DNA from: an uncultured Eubacterium sp.
Lineage (GTDB): Bacteria > Bacillota > Clostridia > Lachnospirales > Lachnospiraceae
Reading direction: 5' to 3'
Length of the DNA: 64,000 bases
NCBI GenBank assembly: GCA_910583555.1
Contig: CAJTXO010000001.1
Location: forward strand, 248,001 to 312,000
The notes beneath the pieces were generated by a model that had not been told where the DNA came from, did not search any database, and was given only the letters and a program-made list of their open reading frames with translations. The position numbers were made by a program, and so were the translations under genes. The first letter of the stretch is position 1. The number at the start of each line of letters is the position of its first letter. Positions 35,756-44,316 of this stretch are shown piece after piece.

Positions 35756-36824
35756 TTATAAAAGCAGGATCACACGGCGCATTCTGGCACAATACATATT
35801 ATCATTGGCGGCATTCGTGATCGGAACCGTGCTGTTCGTTTTGCTGTCCCACTCGTTCCTGCGCGGTTTTCTGTGGGATCCGACAAATCCGCTCTATATT
35901 GTGTTACATTTCATAAAAGAATATATCCTATTGTTTTTAGTTATCATACTGTTTGGAGGATGGGCTCTGATCACCTATTATTTTATGGGGCGCCCGCTTC
36001 ATTATCTCGATGAGGTGATCGCCGCCGCGGAAAAGCTGGTCCGCCCGACCGAGGAACAGATCATCCTCTCCGACGCATTAAAAAGCATTCAGGACGAATT
36101 AAACCGCGTGCGGGAAACTGCACTTTTGAACGCGAATCTGACAAAGGAAGCGGAACAGCGGAAAAACGACCTAGTCGTCTATCTGGCCCACGACCTGAAA
36201 ACGCCGCTCACCTCAGTGATCGGCTATCTCACATTACTCCGTGACGAGCGGCAGATCTCGGAGGAACTGCGGCAGAAATATGTAACGATTTCGTTAGGTA
36301 AGGCAGAGCGGCTGGAAGATCTTATCAACGAATTTTTCGAGATCACGAGATTTAACCTCTCCCATTTCACCCTCCAGTACAGCAAAGTCAACCTGACCCG
36401 GCTATTGGAACAACTGATCTTTGAATTTCGGCCAATGTTCGAGGAAAAACAGTTACAATGTGCCCTTCAGGCGCCCGCGGACACGATGCTCCGATGCGAC
36501 GCCGACCGGATGCAGCGCGTATTTGATAACCTTCTGCGAAACGCCGTTTTCTACAGTTTCGAAAACAGCACGATCGAAATCGCCGTCAGCCAGAAAGACA
36601 GGCAGACGTCAATCTCATTTACAAACAGCGGAAATACCATTCCGCCTGAAAAACTATCGCGCATCTTTGAACAGTTTTACCGCCTGGATACGTCGAGGAA
36701 CTCACAAAATGGCGGTGCCGGACTCGGACTGGCGATCGCAAAGGAGATCGTCGAACTTCACGGCGGCACGATAAGCGCGTCGAGCGGGGACGACGTGATC
36801 CAGTTTGACATTACGATTCCCTGA
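35736..36824 (+). CDS. VanS-like sensor histidine kinase
   Basis: 362 residues from TTG 35736, or 358 from TTG 35748; the sequence does not decide between them. Two membrane helices (about 20-40 and 62-84), a short extracellular loop, the dimerisation helix with YLAHDLKTPLTSVIGYL (His152) and a HATPase domain with N-box FDNLLRNAVFYS and G-boxes LSRIFEQFYRLD and GAGLGLAIAKEI. The order and motifs follow VanS. It presumably phosphorylates the adjacent VanR-like regulator. Its last 14 bases overlap the convergent C39-like gene. Confidence 0.88.
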   Translation: MAILLNNYKSRITRRILAQYILSLAAFVIGTVLFVLLSHSFLRGFLWDPTNPLYIVLHFIKEYILLFLVIILFGGWALITYYFMGRPLHYLDEVIAAAEKLVRPTEEQIILSDALKSIQDELNRVRETALLNANLTKEAEQRKNDLVVYLAHDLKTPLTSVIGYLTLLRDERQISEELRQKYVTISLGKAERLEDLINEFFEITRFNLSHFTLQYSKVNLTRLLEQLIFEFRPMFEEKQLQCALQAPADTMLRCDADRMQRVFDNLLRNAVFYSFENSTIEIAVSQKDRQTSISFTNSGNTIPPEKLSRIFEQFYRLDTSRNSQNGGAGLGLAIAKEIVELHGGTISASSGDDVIQFDITIP

Positions 36825-37503
36825 GCTGATACGACCAAAGATTTTTTATCTGCGGCATCAGCTGGTCCAATTCCCATGTCCTTTCGCTCCGCTCCTGGCT
36901 GTTCGGGTCATGGACCGTCACCAACCCCTCATCATCCATGCCGCACAGTACGATATAATGCCCTGTCGTCGTAAAATCACCGGGCCCCACCACGCAGATG
37001 ATCGGCTTCCCCTGCCGCAGTTCATTGCGGATGTTCCTCTCGTTAAACGCGACCTCCTGCGCGTCCAATCCCAGTTTACGCGCGCCCTCTGACATGAGCG
37101 ACCAGGCAGAACCGGCTCCGTCCGCATAGTAACCCCAGTCATCGGCCAGCCTCGCCACCGTGAGCGGATCATATTTCGTCTCTCCGGAGAGCCCGCACAG
37201 GACCATCGACAGGCAGGTCGGCCCGCATCCGTTAAATTCCATCGTGCCGTCCCCGTAAATTTTATACCGCCAGCGTTCATCGAACTGGAAATAGGAAGGA
37301 ATCGTCCCCGGAATGATGTCATCCAACGCTTCCATTGTCCTGCCTTCGGTCAGAACGGTCTCATTCTTCTGTGCGTGGTACATTTTTCCGACGATGAGCA
37401 AACCGATCAGCAGGATCGCCAGGATTGTTGCCCATTTGACAATATAAATCCGTATCTGCCGCCTTCTCCGCGCTTCTCTTTTTACGACCAGTACATTTCC
37501 CAT
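36811..37503 (-). CDS. Membrane-anchored C39-like peptidase domain protein
   Basis: Start at 37503 with GGAGG upstream. 230 residues: a basic cytoplasmic N-terminus, one membrane helix (about 23-40) and an outside domain of the peptidase C39-like type. The motif NGCGPTCLSMVL (Cys93) and TTGHYIVLCG with a later HDPN supply a Cys-His-Asp triad. Relatives include bacteriocin-processing peptidases and putative cell-wall or surface proteases, but here no ABC transporter domain is fused. The tail-to-tail overlap with the VanS-like gene suggests a stable local association. Confidence 0.78.
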   Translation of the reverse strand: MGNVLVVKREARRRRQIRIYIVKWATILAILLIGLLIVGKMYHAQKNETVLTEGRTMEALDDIIPGTIPSYFQFDERWRYKIYGDGTMEFNGCGPTCLSMVLCGLSGETKYDPLTVARLADDWGYYADGAGSAWSLMSEGARKLGLDAQEVAFNERNIRNELRQGKPIICVVGPGDFTTTGHYIVLCGMDDEGLVTVHDPNSQERSERTWELDQLMPQIKNLWSYQLRES

Positions 37504-37784
37504 GAAAAAAACCTCCAAACTCCTACGTATTCTGAAAGATATTCCTCTGTTAAAAAGTATATCTTATAGCAACTTATAGTATTTGAAGATTTTCTGAATA
37601 AATTCCTATGAAAATATTAATTTTTTCTATTTTATCGAATTCAAAAGAAACTTCTTCACCTGATATAGCAGAAGCATCAAATCATTCATGGTTAGAATAG
37701 TGTCAAAAATAGCAAGGCAATTATTAGTGCAATATGCACAAATAGTCACAACTAATTTTATGCAACATTTCTTTGGTAGTATGT
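37504..37784. other. AT-rich intergenic stretch
   Basis: About 280 bases that are visibly richer in A and T than their surroundings. I found no frame with a ribosome binding site; a 30-codon frame at about 37608 has none. It forms the left part of an accessory island that continues with the toxin-antitoxin locus and the ATPase remnant. Confidence 0.6.
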
Positions 37785-37890
37785 TATAATGGTTATTAGA
37801 AAAAGGTGCACCTATAATAACGGTTCGCCTCAGTTAATAGCAGCAAATCAAATCAGCAACCTAACTTTGGTCGGGGCGGTTGCTTTTTTG
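37785..37890 (+). ncRNA. Candidate antisense RNA antitoxin
   Basis: An extended -10 (TGTTATAAT, TATAAT at 37785-37790) would start an RNA near 37797. It ends at a strong terminator: stem 37855-37861 with 37878-37884 and a T-run at 37884-37889. The roughly 95-base RNA overlaps the last 30 bases and the 3' region of the convergent toxin gene. Its 5' part (AAAAGGTGCAC at 37801-37811 and CGGTTCGCCTC at 37821-37831) recurs in the toxin leader on the other strand. This is the layout of type I toxin-antitoxin loci. Confidence 0.6.
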
Positions 37891-37983
37891 ATGTCTAAAT
37901 TTATCTATTAAGTCAATTGCCTTCACGATAGTACCCATTACAGATACTATCATTCCGGCAATCTTCAAGACTAATTCTAACAC
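37861..37983 (-). CDS. Putative holin-like type I toxin
   Basis: A 40-residue protein from a GTG start at 37983: a hydrophobic helix (about 2-27, with KIAGMIVSVMGTIVKAI) and a polar, basic tail ending in SNRPDQS. GGAGG lies 13 bases upstream of GTG, a long spacing often seen in type I toxins; an internal ATG at 37953 would give 30 residues. The transcript probably starts near 38096 from TATAAT (38108-38103) with TTGATT 17 bases further up, leaving a leader of about 110 bases. Such peptides depolarise the membrane when their antisense RNA is lost. Confidence 0.62.
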   Translation of the reverse strand: MLELVLKIAGMIVSVMGTIVKAIDLIDKFRHQKSNRPDQS

Positions 37984-38065
37984 CTCGAAGATATTTCCTC
38001 CCCTGTATTTTCCACATTGGCAACACCTCCAAATTGCAGGAAGTTCCGTATGTAAATACGTGTGA

Positions 38066-38131
38066 GAGACGAACCGCTACCGTTTAAGTACACCTTTCGC
38101 ACATTATAACAAAATTTGAAATGAAAATCAA
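38066..38131 (-). promoter_or_regulatory. Toxin promoter and leader repeat
   Basis: Minus-strand TTGATT (38131-38126), 17 bases, TATAAT (38108-38103) with an extended TG. The leader then carries AAAGGTGTAC (38097-38088) and CGGTTCGTCTC (38076-38066), near-copies of the antitoxin RNA 5' end. The -35 lies inside the ATPase remnant. Confidence 0.55.
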
Positions 38132-38577
38132 CCAACTAACGCCGATTCCCGATGCGTTCTTCAATCCACTTTATGAAAAGCTGAAGATGTACTATGTCAC
38201 CGGTGGTATGCCGGAACCTGTGCTGATGTGGACAGAGGCACGCGATGTTCTAGCTATGCAGGAAGCCATGTCCGGGATCATCGGCGCCTATGAGCAGGAC
38301 TTTGCCAAACATCCCAATATCCATGAATTTCCGAAAATCTCCATGATCTGGAAATCCATACCGTCCCAACTGGCAAGGGAAAATAAAAAGTTTCTCTACA
38401 AGGTCGTCACAGTTTGAGGTAGTCCCCCGGTACTGGAGCCAGAATAATCCGCCCTATGAGGTCGATTTCCTTATTCAGCGGGAGAATGATCTGTTCCCTG
38501 TAGAAGTCAAATCCGAGACCAATACCACCAGCAAGAGCCTGAAAAAATTTAAGGATCTGTTCCCCGATCAGATCTGA
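38113..38577 (+). pseudogene. Remnant of an AAA ATPase with DUF4143 domain
   Basis: Bases 38121-38417 encode a piece matching the middle of DUF4143-type ATPases (LKMYYVTGGMPEPV, ENKKFLYKVV). After a stop, another frame from 38413 to 38577 encodes the usual C-terminus (YWSQNNPPYEVDFLIQ, FPVEVKSET). The N-terminal P-loop domain is absent, and about 100 or more residues between the two pieces are missing along with a frame change. No ribosome binding site precedes it. The gene is broken by deletion at both ends, the left break abutting the toxin-antitoxin locus. Confidence 0.8.
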
Positions 38578-38598
38578 CGACATCAGGAAAGGGGAAAT

Positions 38599-39354
38599 TT
38601 ACACCCCCTCCCCTTCCACCTGCCCCACACCGGCCGGCACACCTTCCAGATACTCCCGCCAAAATGTTTCCCGACAGGCGGTCGACAGATCATCACTGGC
38701 GGCGAGCTCACTCATCATGGTCTTCACACTTCCCCACTGACTCTCATCCGAGAACTTGATCGACCACTCATACTGCCCGGTCGTTTTGTTCAGGCAGCGG
38801 ATCCCCTGCGAATCATAAATGATCATATACACATCATCTTCCTTCTCGGGATCATCCGCCTGATATGTACACGTCACATACTGCGCCAGAAGCAGATCCG
38901 CGCCATCTTCCTCCTCGTCATCCTCTCCCCCATCCTTCACATCGTTTTTGACACGATATACGAGGTAGTCCATGACATCGTCGGCCTCTTCGTCCGTCAC
39001 TTCGTCTTTGGAACTGTCCTTTGATCTGCCTTTCTTCTCATCCGTTTCCAGACCCGCCGCCTCACGCAACGCTTCCTGCACGGCGTCGAAACGTTTTAAG
39101 ATCTTATCCCACTCCTTCTCGGTATACGTCCCCGCCCCGATCGGAATGCTCGGCTCCATCGTGCCATTCTTGACCTTGACGTAAAATTCCTCCTTTCTGT
39201 CCTGGATCATTTTCGAAAATGTTTCCGTCAGGCGCTTCCTGACCGCATGTGTTTCTTTCCCGCCTGCGCCCGGCCGCTTATCTGGCCGCACACCTGCCTG
39301 CAGCACATCGTCTCCCACATCCGCGCCGCCTCCTGTCACTCCTGATATACCCAT
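38599..39354 (-). CDS. Hypothetical cytoplasmic protein
   Basis: 251 residues from an ATG preceded by AAAGGAGAG. I do not recognise a family. The N-terminus is Gly-rich, residues about 35-110 are helical (with IGAGTYTEKEWDKILKRFD), the middle is strongly acidic (about 105-150), and the C-terminal 90 residues look like a compact alpha/beta domain with many aromatic residues. No signal peptide or membrane helix is seen. It stands alone after the isomerase gene, with a terminator between them. Confidence 0.65.
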   Translation of the reverse strand: MGISGVTGGGADVGDDVLQAGVRPDKRPGAGGKETHAVRKRLTETFSKMIQDRKEEFYVKVKNGTMEPSIPIGAGTYTEKEWDKILKRFDAVQEALREAAGLETDEKKGRSKDSSKDEVTDEEADDVMDYLVYRVKNDVKDGGEDDEEEDGADLLLAQYVTCTYQADDPEKEDDVYMIIYDSQGIRCLNKTTGQYEWSIKFSDESQWGSVKTMMSELAASDDLSTACRETFWREYLEGVPAGVGQVEGEGV

Positions 39355-39460
39355 ATCTCTCCTTTCCGCAGTCCTTCTTTATACAGAACCAAGCTGTACT
39401 GGCTGTCCGGACCGCCCGCTCTCCTCCAAAGGTCCAAGCGGCTGTTTTTTTTTGCCAATA

Positions 39461-39506
39461 GAAAAACGACTGTTTCCAAAGCATTTCCATCCTTTGAAAA
39501 CAGCCG
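39461..39506 (-). terminator. Terminator after the prolyl isomerase gene
   Basis: A 15-base stem with one wobble pair (39467-39481 with 39492-39506), followed on the minus strand by TTTTTC. Confidence 0.75.
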
Positions 39507-39555
39507 CCATCCTTAGCTGTTTATTATATCGTCACATTACACGCTTTTATTAACG

Positions 39556-40143
39556 TCAATCGATCACTTTTACCGACTCGATCTTCGGCTGGTCTTCCGG
39601 TTTCACTGTTCCGTTGTCATCCGTGACCGGCGTATCCTCGCAGATCTTGTCAACGATCTCCATTCCCTCCGTCACCTTGCCGAACGCGGCATACTGGCCA
39701 TCTAAACTCGGCGCGTCCGCGTGCATGATAAAGAACTGGGAACTGGCGCTGTCATAATCCTGAGAACGCGCCATCGAGATCACGCCCCGGACATGAGAAA
39801 TGCCGTTTTCTACTCCGTTCGCGGTGAACTCTCCTTTGATCGTCTCATCCGAACCGCCGGTCCCGTTCCCCGACGGATCGCCGCCCTGGATCATAAAACC
39901 GGAGATGATCCGGTGGAATGTCAAACCGTCATAAAAACCGTCCTTTGCCAGTTTAATAAAATTGGAAACCGAAATAGGTGCCGTATCGGCATCCAGTTCC
40001 ACCTTGATGGTTCCGTAATCTTTGACCTGGATCTCCACATGATGCTTGCCGCTGTCAGTCGAACCGCTGGAAGTTCCGCCGCAGCCAGCCAGAACAAACA
40101 CCATCATGACAGCTACAACTAGAATACTTAGTTTCTTTCTCAT
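39556..40143 (-). CDS. Cyclophilin-type peptidyl-prolyl isomerase, lipoprotein
   Basis: 195 residues with a lipoprotein signal (VLAGC, Cys21), a Ser/Thr/Gly spacer and a full cyclophilin domain (about 36-195). The active-site motif FHRIISGFMIQGGDP and the SQFFI strand are present. It probably assists folding of exported proteins outside the membrane. A GAGG site precedes its ATG. It lies 15 bases after the PepSY gene and may be co-transcribed with it. Confidence 0.93.
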   Translation of the reverse strand: MRKKLSILVVAVMMVFVLAGCGGTSSGSTDSGKHHVEIQVKDYGTIKVELDADTAPISVSNFIKLAKDGFYDGLTFHRIISGFMIQGGDPSGNGTGGSDETIKGEFTANGVENGISHVRGVISMARSQDYDSASSQFFIMHADAPSLDGQYAAFGKVTEGMEIVDKICEDTPVTDDNGTVKPEDQPKIESVKVID

Positions 40144-40158
40144 GAATACAATCCTCCG

Positions 40159-40896
40159 TCAATCATCCATATCAAATTCGAGAATCTTTCCCGTCTTCGC
40201 ATCAATCTTTACTTCATACTCATACCCGTCTTTTACGAGTTCTACTTCATACACCTGGATTCCGTCATCCGTGTCCCGTTTCGCTTTCACGATCGTGGCG
40301 CCCGGCACCTTTTTCTGCGCGATCGACTTCGCCTTTTCTAATCCGATGTCCTTGCCGCCTGCTCCCGACGATCCGGAGCCGGAAGCCAAAAGCTTCCACT
40401 CGTACTCCAGTAACTTGCCGGATTTGGCATCATAAATCAATTTATAACTCTTATTCTTCTTACTCAGTTTTACTTTGTACTCCGATCTTCCATCATCATA
40501 CATCAATGCCGTGCTGAGTACCGTCGCCTTCTTCACTTTACCACGTGCCTTTTTCTGAATGGCTTTTTTGGACAAATTTTTCCTGTTCTGATTCTGAACT
40601 GGCGGATTCTGAATTTCCCAGTCGTATTGGAGCAATTTTCCGTCTGACGCGCGGTATTCAAAATTGTGCTCTTTGCCAGCCTTCAAAAGTTCTATCTCGT
40701 AGACCAGAACCCCATCATCATGATCTGATTCCATTTTGATCACCGTAGCCGAAGGAATCTTTTTCAGCGCAGCGTTTTTCGCCTGTTCTGCACTTGTCAT
40801 CTTTTTCGCTTCCACTGTATCCGTGCCGCACAAAATAGAAAAACCAAAAAAGAACATGCAGCAAATCATGATATTACGAATCATCTTTTTCATCAT
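40159..40896 (-). CDS. Secreted triple PepSY-domain protein
   Basis: 245 residues: signal peptide (about 1-29, ending VEAKK), then three PepSY units (about 32-95, 105-170 and 175-245). Each ends in the pattern DAKSGKLLEYEW, DAKTGKILEFD or SDGKLLQYDW. PepSY domains are thought to inhibit or modulate proteases and to bind the cell envelope. A -35 TTGACA with a weak -10 lies about 60 to 80 bases upstream. The target is unknown. Confidence 0.85.
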   Translation of the reverse strand: MMKKMIRNIMICCMFFFGFSILCGTDTVEAKKMTSAEQAKNAALKKIPSATVIKMESDHDDGVLVYEIELLKAGKEHNFEYRASDGKLLQYDWEIQNPPVQNQNRKNLSKKAIQKKARGKVKKATVLSTALMYDDGRSEYKVKLSKKNKSYKLIYDAKSGKLLEYEWKLLASGSGSSGAGGKDIGLEKAKSIAQKKVPGATIVKAKRDTDDGIQVYEVELVKDGYEYEVKIDAKTGKILEFDMDD

Positions 40897-41038
40897 TCCT
40901 CATCCTTTCTCCATCTCGCATAAAATTTTACTTTTTCGATAATTAAGTTTAATACTCCTTTTTGTCAATCATTTGTCAAATTTTTTAGCATTTTTCACAA
41001 ACAATTTTTCACATATGATCTTCCAAAAAAGATTCCGG

Positions 41039-41917
41039 TCAGGAAACCGGATTGATCTCCCCCCTGCCCGGATCACGCGGAATGCGGAATCCCGCATATG
41101 GCGAAAACGCCTGCATTTCCCGCAGATCGCTGCGGTTTCCATAACAGAGATAGCACTCGCACACCTTCCTCGTGCAGACCTTCCGCGCCAGACCCGATAA
41201 GCCGTCCGTGTACAGATTTCCCATCGCCGCATGGCAATTGATACAGGGGCGGACCGTCCCGTCTCCCTGCACCAGAAGTGCATCCCCGCAGGCAGCTGCA
41301 TCCGCCGGGATATGGCGCAGTTCCAGCGAAAAAAAGGGATCCAGTTCCAAACATGCCTGTCTCTCCTCCGCCGTATACGGCCTGCCGAGGCCATCCATCT
41401 TATTGATCCAAAAATAGACCGAACGGTCAAGCCGCGACCGCAGCTCGCGAAGCAGTTCCAACTGCACCGGCACGCCAACTGCCCCGACGCAAAACGACAC
41501 ACCTGCGTCCCGCAGCCGGTCGCATTGTAGCAAAAATGCCTCCACCGACGTCATCTCCGGATGGAAAGTTCCCCAGAGACGCAGCTTTTTCATATTTCCG
41601 CCGCATTCCAGAAACCGCTCCAGCATATCTGCCACCGGAAAACTGAAATTACTCTGGGCTCCCACGGCTTGTATACCAGACAGCGCGCTCAGTTCCGCCA
41701 TGCCCTGCCAGTAATGCGCATGGATGAGCGCTTCCCCGTACGGCACGATCTGAACCGCCCCATGAAACCGCTCCTGCGCCATCTTCCGGACAAAGCGGGA
41801 CAACTGCTGCCCGTCACGCTCTCTCTGCCGCAAACTCTCCCTGTTTTTCGAAAACGGACAGTAGGAGCAGTCATAATTGCAAAATGCCAGACTCCCCCGG
41901 TAATAAATGTGCTTCAT
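41039..41917 (-). CDS. STM4011-family radical SAM protein
   Basis: 292 residues. The radical SAM cluster ligands are Cys13, Cys17 and Cys20 (CNYDCSYC), and a second cysteine-rich region near the C-terminus (CINCHA, then CTRKVCECYLCYG) may hold an auxiliary Fe-S cluster. It is the last gene of a five-gene set matching Salmonella STM4011-STM4015. Its ATG overlaps the STM4012-type stop by 4 bases. Radical SAM enzymes of this shape modify peptides or cofactors; the substrate is unknown. Confidence 0.82.
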   Translation of the reverse strand: MKHIYYRGSLAFCNYDCSYCPFSKNRESLRQRERDGQQLSRFVRKMAQERFHGAVQIVPYGEALIHAHYWQGMAELSALSGIQAVGAQSNFSFPVADMLERFLECGGNMKKLRLWGTFHPEMTSVEAFLLQCDRLRDAGVSFCVGAVGVPVQLELLRELRSRLDRSVYFWINKMDGLGRPYTAEERQACLELDPFFSLELRHIPADAAACGDALLVQGDGTVRPCINCHAAMGNLYTDGLSGLARKVCTRKVCECYLCYGNRSDLREMQAFSPYAGFRIPRDPGRGEINPVS

Positions 41918-43371
41918 CCCCCGCCTCCCAGGCGTTCGCCTCCCACACGCGGCACCGTATTTCTCCCAAAGGGCGCGCTTTTCTCAGAAGGCACGGTACT
42001 TTCAGAGGGGGCAGTTTTCTCAGCGAGCGTATTTCCGGAAATCGTATTTCTCCCATATGATTCGGAAACGAGCAGCGGCCCCAGATGATCTGACAGAGAA
42101 AAACCTTCTTCCGTCAGCCGGATCACCCTCTCCGTCTCAAGGGCATAATCCCTCGCGATCCATTCACGCAAAACCGGAAAATCCGCTTCCACATCCCGCG
42201 AAAAAGCAGCCGCGTAATCATCTTTAGAAAGTCCGCAGTCAAACAATACGTTCTTGATCACAAACCGCCGCCGCTGTTCCTCTTCCGAAAGAAGGTAGCC
42301 GTGCCGGATCTCCCGGTAATCATCCTCATCAATGTACTGCCGCAGATTCGCCATGCACTCACTGTGCCGCACCGCATACGGCGTGCAGAAATGTAGATGG
42401 TCGATATAACTCCGCCCGCCGCAGCCGATGGAAACCGTATTGCCAAACCCGCAGCTAGTAGAGCTTTTTCCCCCGTTCTCGCAAGCACTATCAGCAACAC
42501 CTGCTCCTCCGATACTTATAGCGTTACCAGCTTCCCCACCTGCACAGTCCGCTCTCACAAACCGTCTCATCGAATAGGGAATATAACCGTGCTCCCGCAA
42601 ATACCGGCGGATCTTCCGATACATCTCATACGTGTCCGCCGGGCGCCTTACCCCTTTTTGAAATAAATAAGTATCCGGCTTGATATACAGCGGATACACG
42701 AACAATTCCTCCGCTCCGAACGAGATCGCCCGGTCCACCGATTCGCGCAGGCTCTCCCACGTCTGTCCCGGAATACCGTAGATCAGATCGAGATTGACAC
42801 ACGCAAATCCCACGTTCCGGATCCGTTCCAACGCGCGTTCAACCTGTTCCGGCGAGTGGTTCCGGTGGATCGCGCTCAGCTCCTCCGCATGAAAACTCTG
42901 CACGCCCATACTGATCCTCGTCACACGATGCTCTTTTAATAGAAGCAATTTTTCCTCCGTCGTCTGTCCCGGCGACGTCTCAACAATGACAGGATGTCCC
43001 TGTTCCTCAAATCCCATCGCGTCCGAAGCGATGCGAAACACCCGTTCCAACAGCCTCTCCGGCAGGAGAAGCGGCGTACCGCCCCCGAGCGTCAGATCGG
43101 CAAAAAACGTCCGCGGATCTAAGGCCGCCGACCACTGGGCCGCCTGCCGCTCCATCGCTTCCACATATTGCTCCATCAAGTCCTCCCCCTGCCCGGCGAC
43201 GGAAAACAAATTGCAGTAACCGCATTTACTGTGGCAGAAGGGAATATGAATATATAAACTATTTTCGCGGCCGGACAGCCGCCCAGCGTAATCTTCCCAT
43301 CGGATCCCCGTTAGCGGCCCATATGCCGTTTTATGGGGATAACTGTACATATATTGTATGTAAGGATCCAT
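41914..43371 (-). CDS. STM4012-family radical SAM protein (HemN-like)
   Basis: Start at 43371 with GAGGG upstream. 485 residues with the HemN-type cluster motif CHSKCGYC (Cys46, Cys50, Cys53), LTLGGGTP, ISMGVQSFH and a HemN C-terminal-like domain. It differs from true coproporphyrinogen dehydrogenase in sequence and context, which place it in the STM4012 group. Two low-complexity additions stand out: about 30 residues of Gly, Ala and Ser near residues 280-310 and a 45-residue Ser/Thr/Pro tail. It overlaps the STM4011-type gene. Confidence 0.82.
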   Translation of the reverse strand: MDPYIQYMYSYPHKTAYGPLTGIRWEDYAGRLSGRENSLYIHIPFCHSKCGYCNLFSVAGQGEDLMEQYVEAMERQAAQWSAALDPRTFFADLTLGGGTPLLLPERLLERVFRIASDAMGFEEQGHPVIVETSPGQTTEEKLLLLKEHRVTRISMGVQSFHAEELSAIHRNHSPEQVERALERIRNVGFACVNLDLIYGIPGQTWESLRESVDRAISFGAEELFVYPLYIKPDTYLFQKGVRRPADTYEMYRKIRRYLREHGYIPYSMRRFVRADCAGGEAGNAISIGGAGVADSACENGGKSSTSCGFGNTVSIGCGGRSYIDHLHFCTPYAVRHSECMANLRQYIDEDDYREIRHGYLLSEEEQRRRFVIKNVLFDCGLSKDDYAAAFSRDVEADFPVLREWIARDYALETERVIRLTEEGFSLSDHLGPLLVSESYGRNTISGNTLAEKTAPSESTVPSEKSAPFGRNTVPRVGGERLGGGG

Positions 43372-43482
43372 TTCAGCCCTCATTTCCATTCCTTGCAGGC
43401 GCCGTCACTCCGTTTGGGCCCGGGGACTTTTCATTTTACCCGGACATTTACCCGGACATCGTCATACTTGCCTTTGACGCCG

Positions 43483-44304
43483 TCATAAGAAAAAATGTTT
43501 ATACGGAACCGTATTAACGAGCGGATGATTAAAACCGTGATACCAGTACCCATCCTCCCCATAACACGTCCCGTGGTCGGAACAGCAGATGACAAACACG
43601 TCCCCCTTTTTCCGGAACGCCTCAAATAACCGCCCGAGCTGGCGATCCACATAGCGCAGCGCCGCCCGGTGCGTTTCTACATCATCCCGCCGCTTCCCCT
43701 CTTGATAAAAGTAATTCGGATAATGAAGGGCGGAAATGTTCAGATACAGAAAAATAAGCGGTTCCGCTGACAGTGTTTCCAGCTTGCGCACCGCAAAATC
43801 GATCTGATTTTTTGCCGACTCCTTCACCTTGCAGCCGAAAGAAGGGTTCCAGTAACTGTGCTGGAAATAGGCCGGCATCACTTTTCCCACATCCGTGCGC
43901 TTATCAAAAAAACTGAGACCGCCGATACAATACGTCTCGTACCCAGCCCGCCCGAGTCCCTCCACAAACGTCGCTCCCTCAAACGAATAGGCTCCCTCGG
44001 GCGCTTTGCGCCCCATGCCGATATCTTCAGAGAAAAACAATTTTTCCCGCTTCTTCATATCGCGCACGCCGTCATCGATCGGTAAAAATCCCGCAAACAT
44101 CGCCTGATGGGACGGATAGGTAAAGTTGCCCGGCGCCTGGCATTTGCGCCATTTGCCATAGCGGTTCAGCACCGGCGTCCCCCCGCGCTCCTGTTCCTCG
44201 AGCGCCGCGTCGTACCGCAGGGAATCCAGACAGACAAATAAAATATGGCATTTGCCAACGATCTCATTCATATCGACCTGTTCCATAATTTCCACCATTC
44301 GCAC
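43483..44304 (-). CDS. STM4013/SEN3800-family sulfatase-like hydrolase
   Basis: 273 residues of the alkaline phosphatase superfamily. The first metal site is in LFVCLDSLRYDA, the nucleophile region is APGNFTYPSHQAMFAG (a Thr or Ser, not the sulfatase Cys) and the second metal site is ICCSDHGTCYGEDG with a later WYHGFNHP. No signal peptide is seen, so it acts in the cytoplasm. It lies 12 bases after the STM4014-type gene. The chemistry could be phosphoester or phosphonate hydrolysis or phosphoryl transfer; this is not resolved. Confidence 0.8.
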   Translation of the reverse strand: MRMVEIMEQVDMNEIVGKCHILFVCLDSLRYDAALEEQERGGTPVLNRYGKWRKCQAPGNFTYPSHQAMFAGFLPIDDGVRDMKKREKLFFSEDIGMGRKAPEGAYSFEGATFVEGLGRAGYETYCIGGLSFFDKRTDVGKVMPAYFQHSYWNPSFGCKVKESAKNQIDFAVRKLETLSAEPLIFLYLNISALHYPNYFYQEGKRRDDVETHRAALRYVDRQLGRLFEAFRKKGDVFVICCSDHGTCYGEDGYWYHGFNHPLVNTVPYKHFFL

Positions 44305-44316
44305 AAACTTCGTGTG

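Noticed and set aside
35051..36824. Vancomycin resistance operon
   Set aside because: Only regulator and kinase resemble VanRS. No ligase, dipeptidase, racemase or VanY/VanW-type gene is in the window.
37608..37700. 30-codon frame in the AT-rich stretch
   Set aside because: No ribosome binding site, polar composition with no feature, and no support beyond being open.
41914..43371. Coproporphyrinogen III dehydrogenase (hemN)
   Set aside because: The HemN-like motifs are shared by many radical SAM proteins. Context with STM4011, 4013, 4014 and 4015 types and lack of heme genes point to the STM4012 group.
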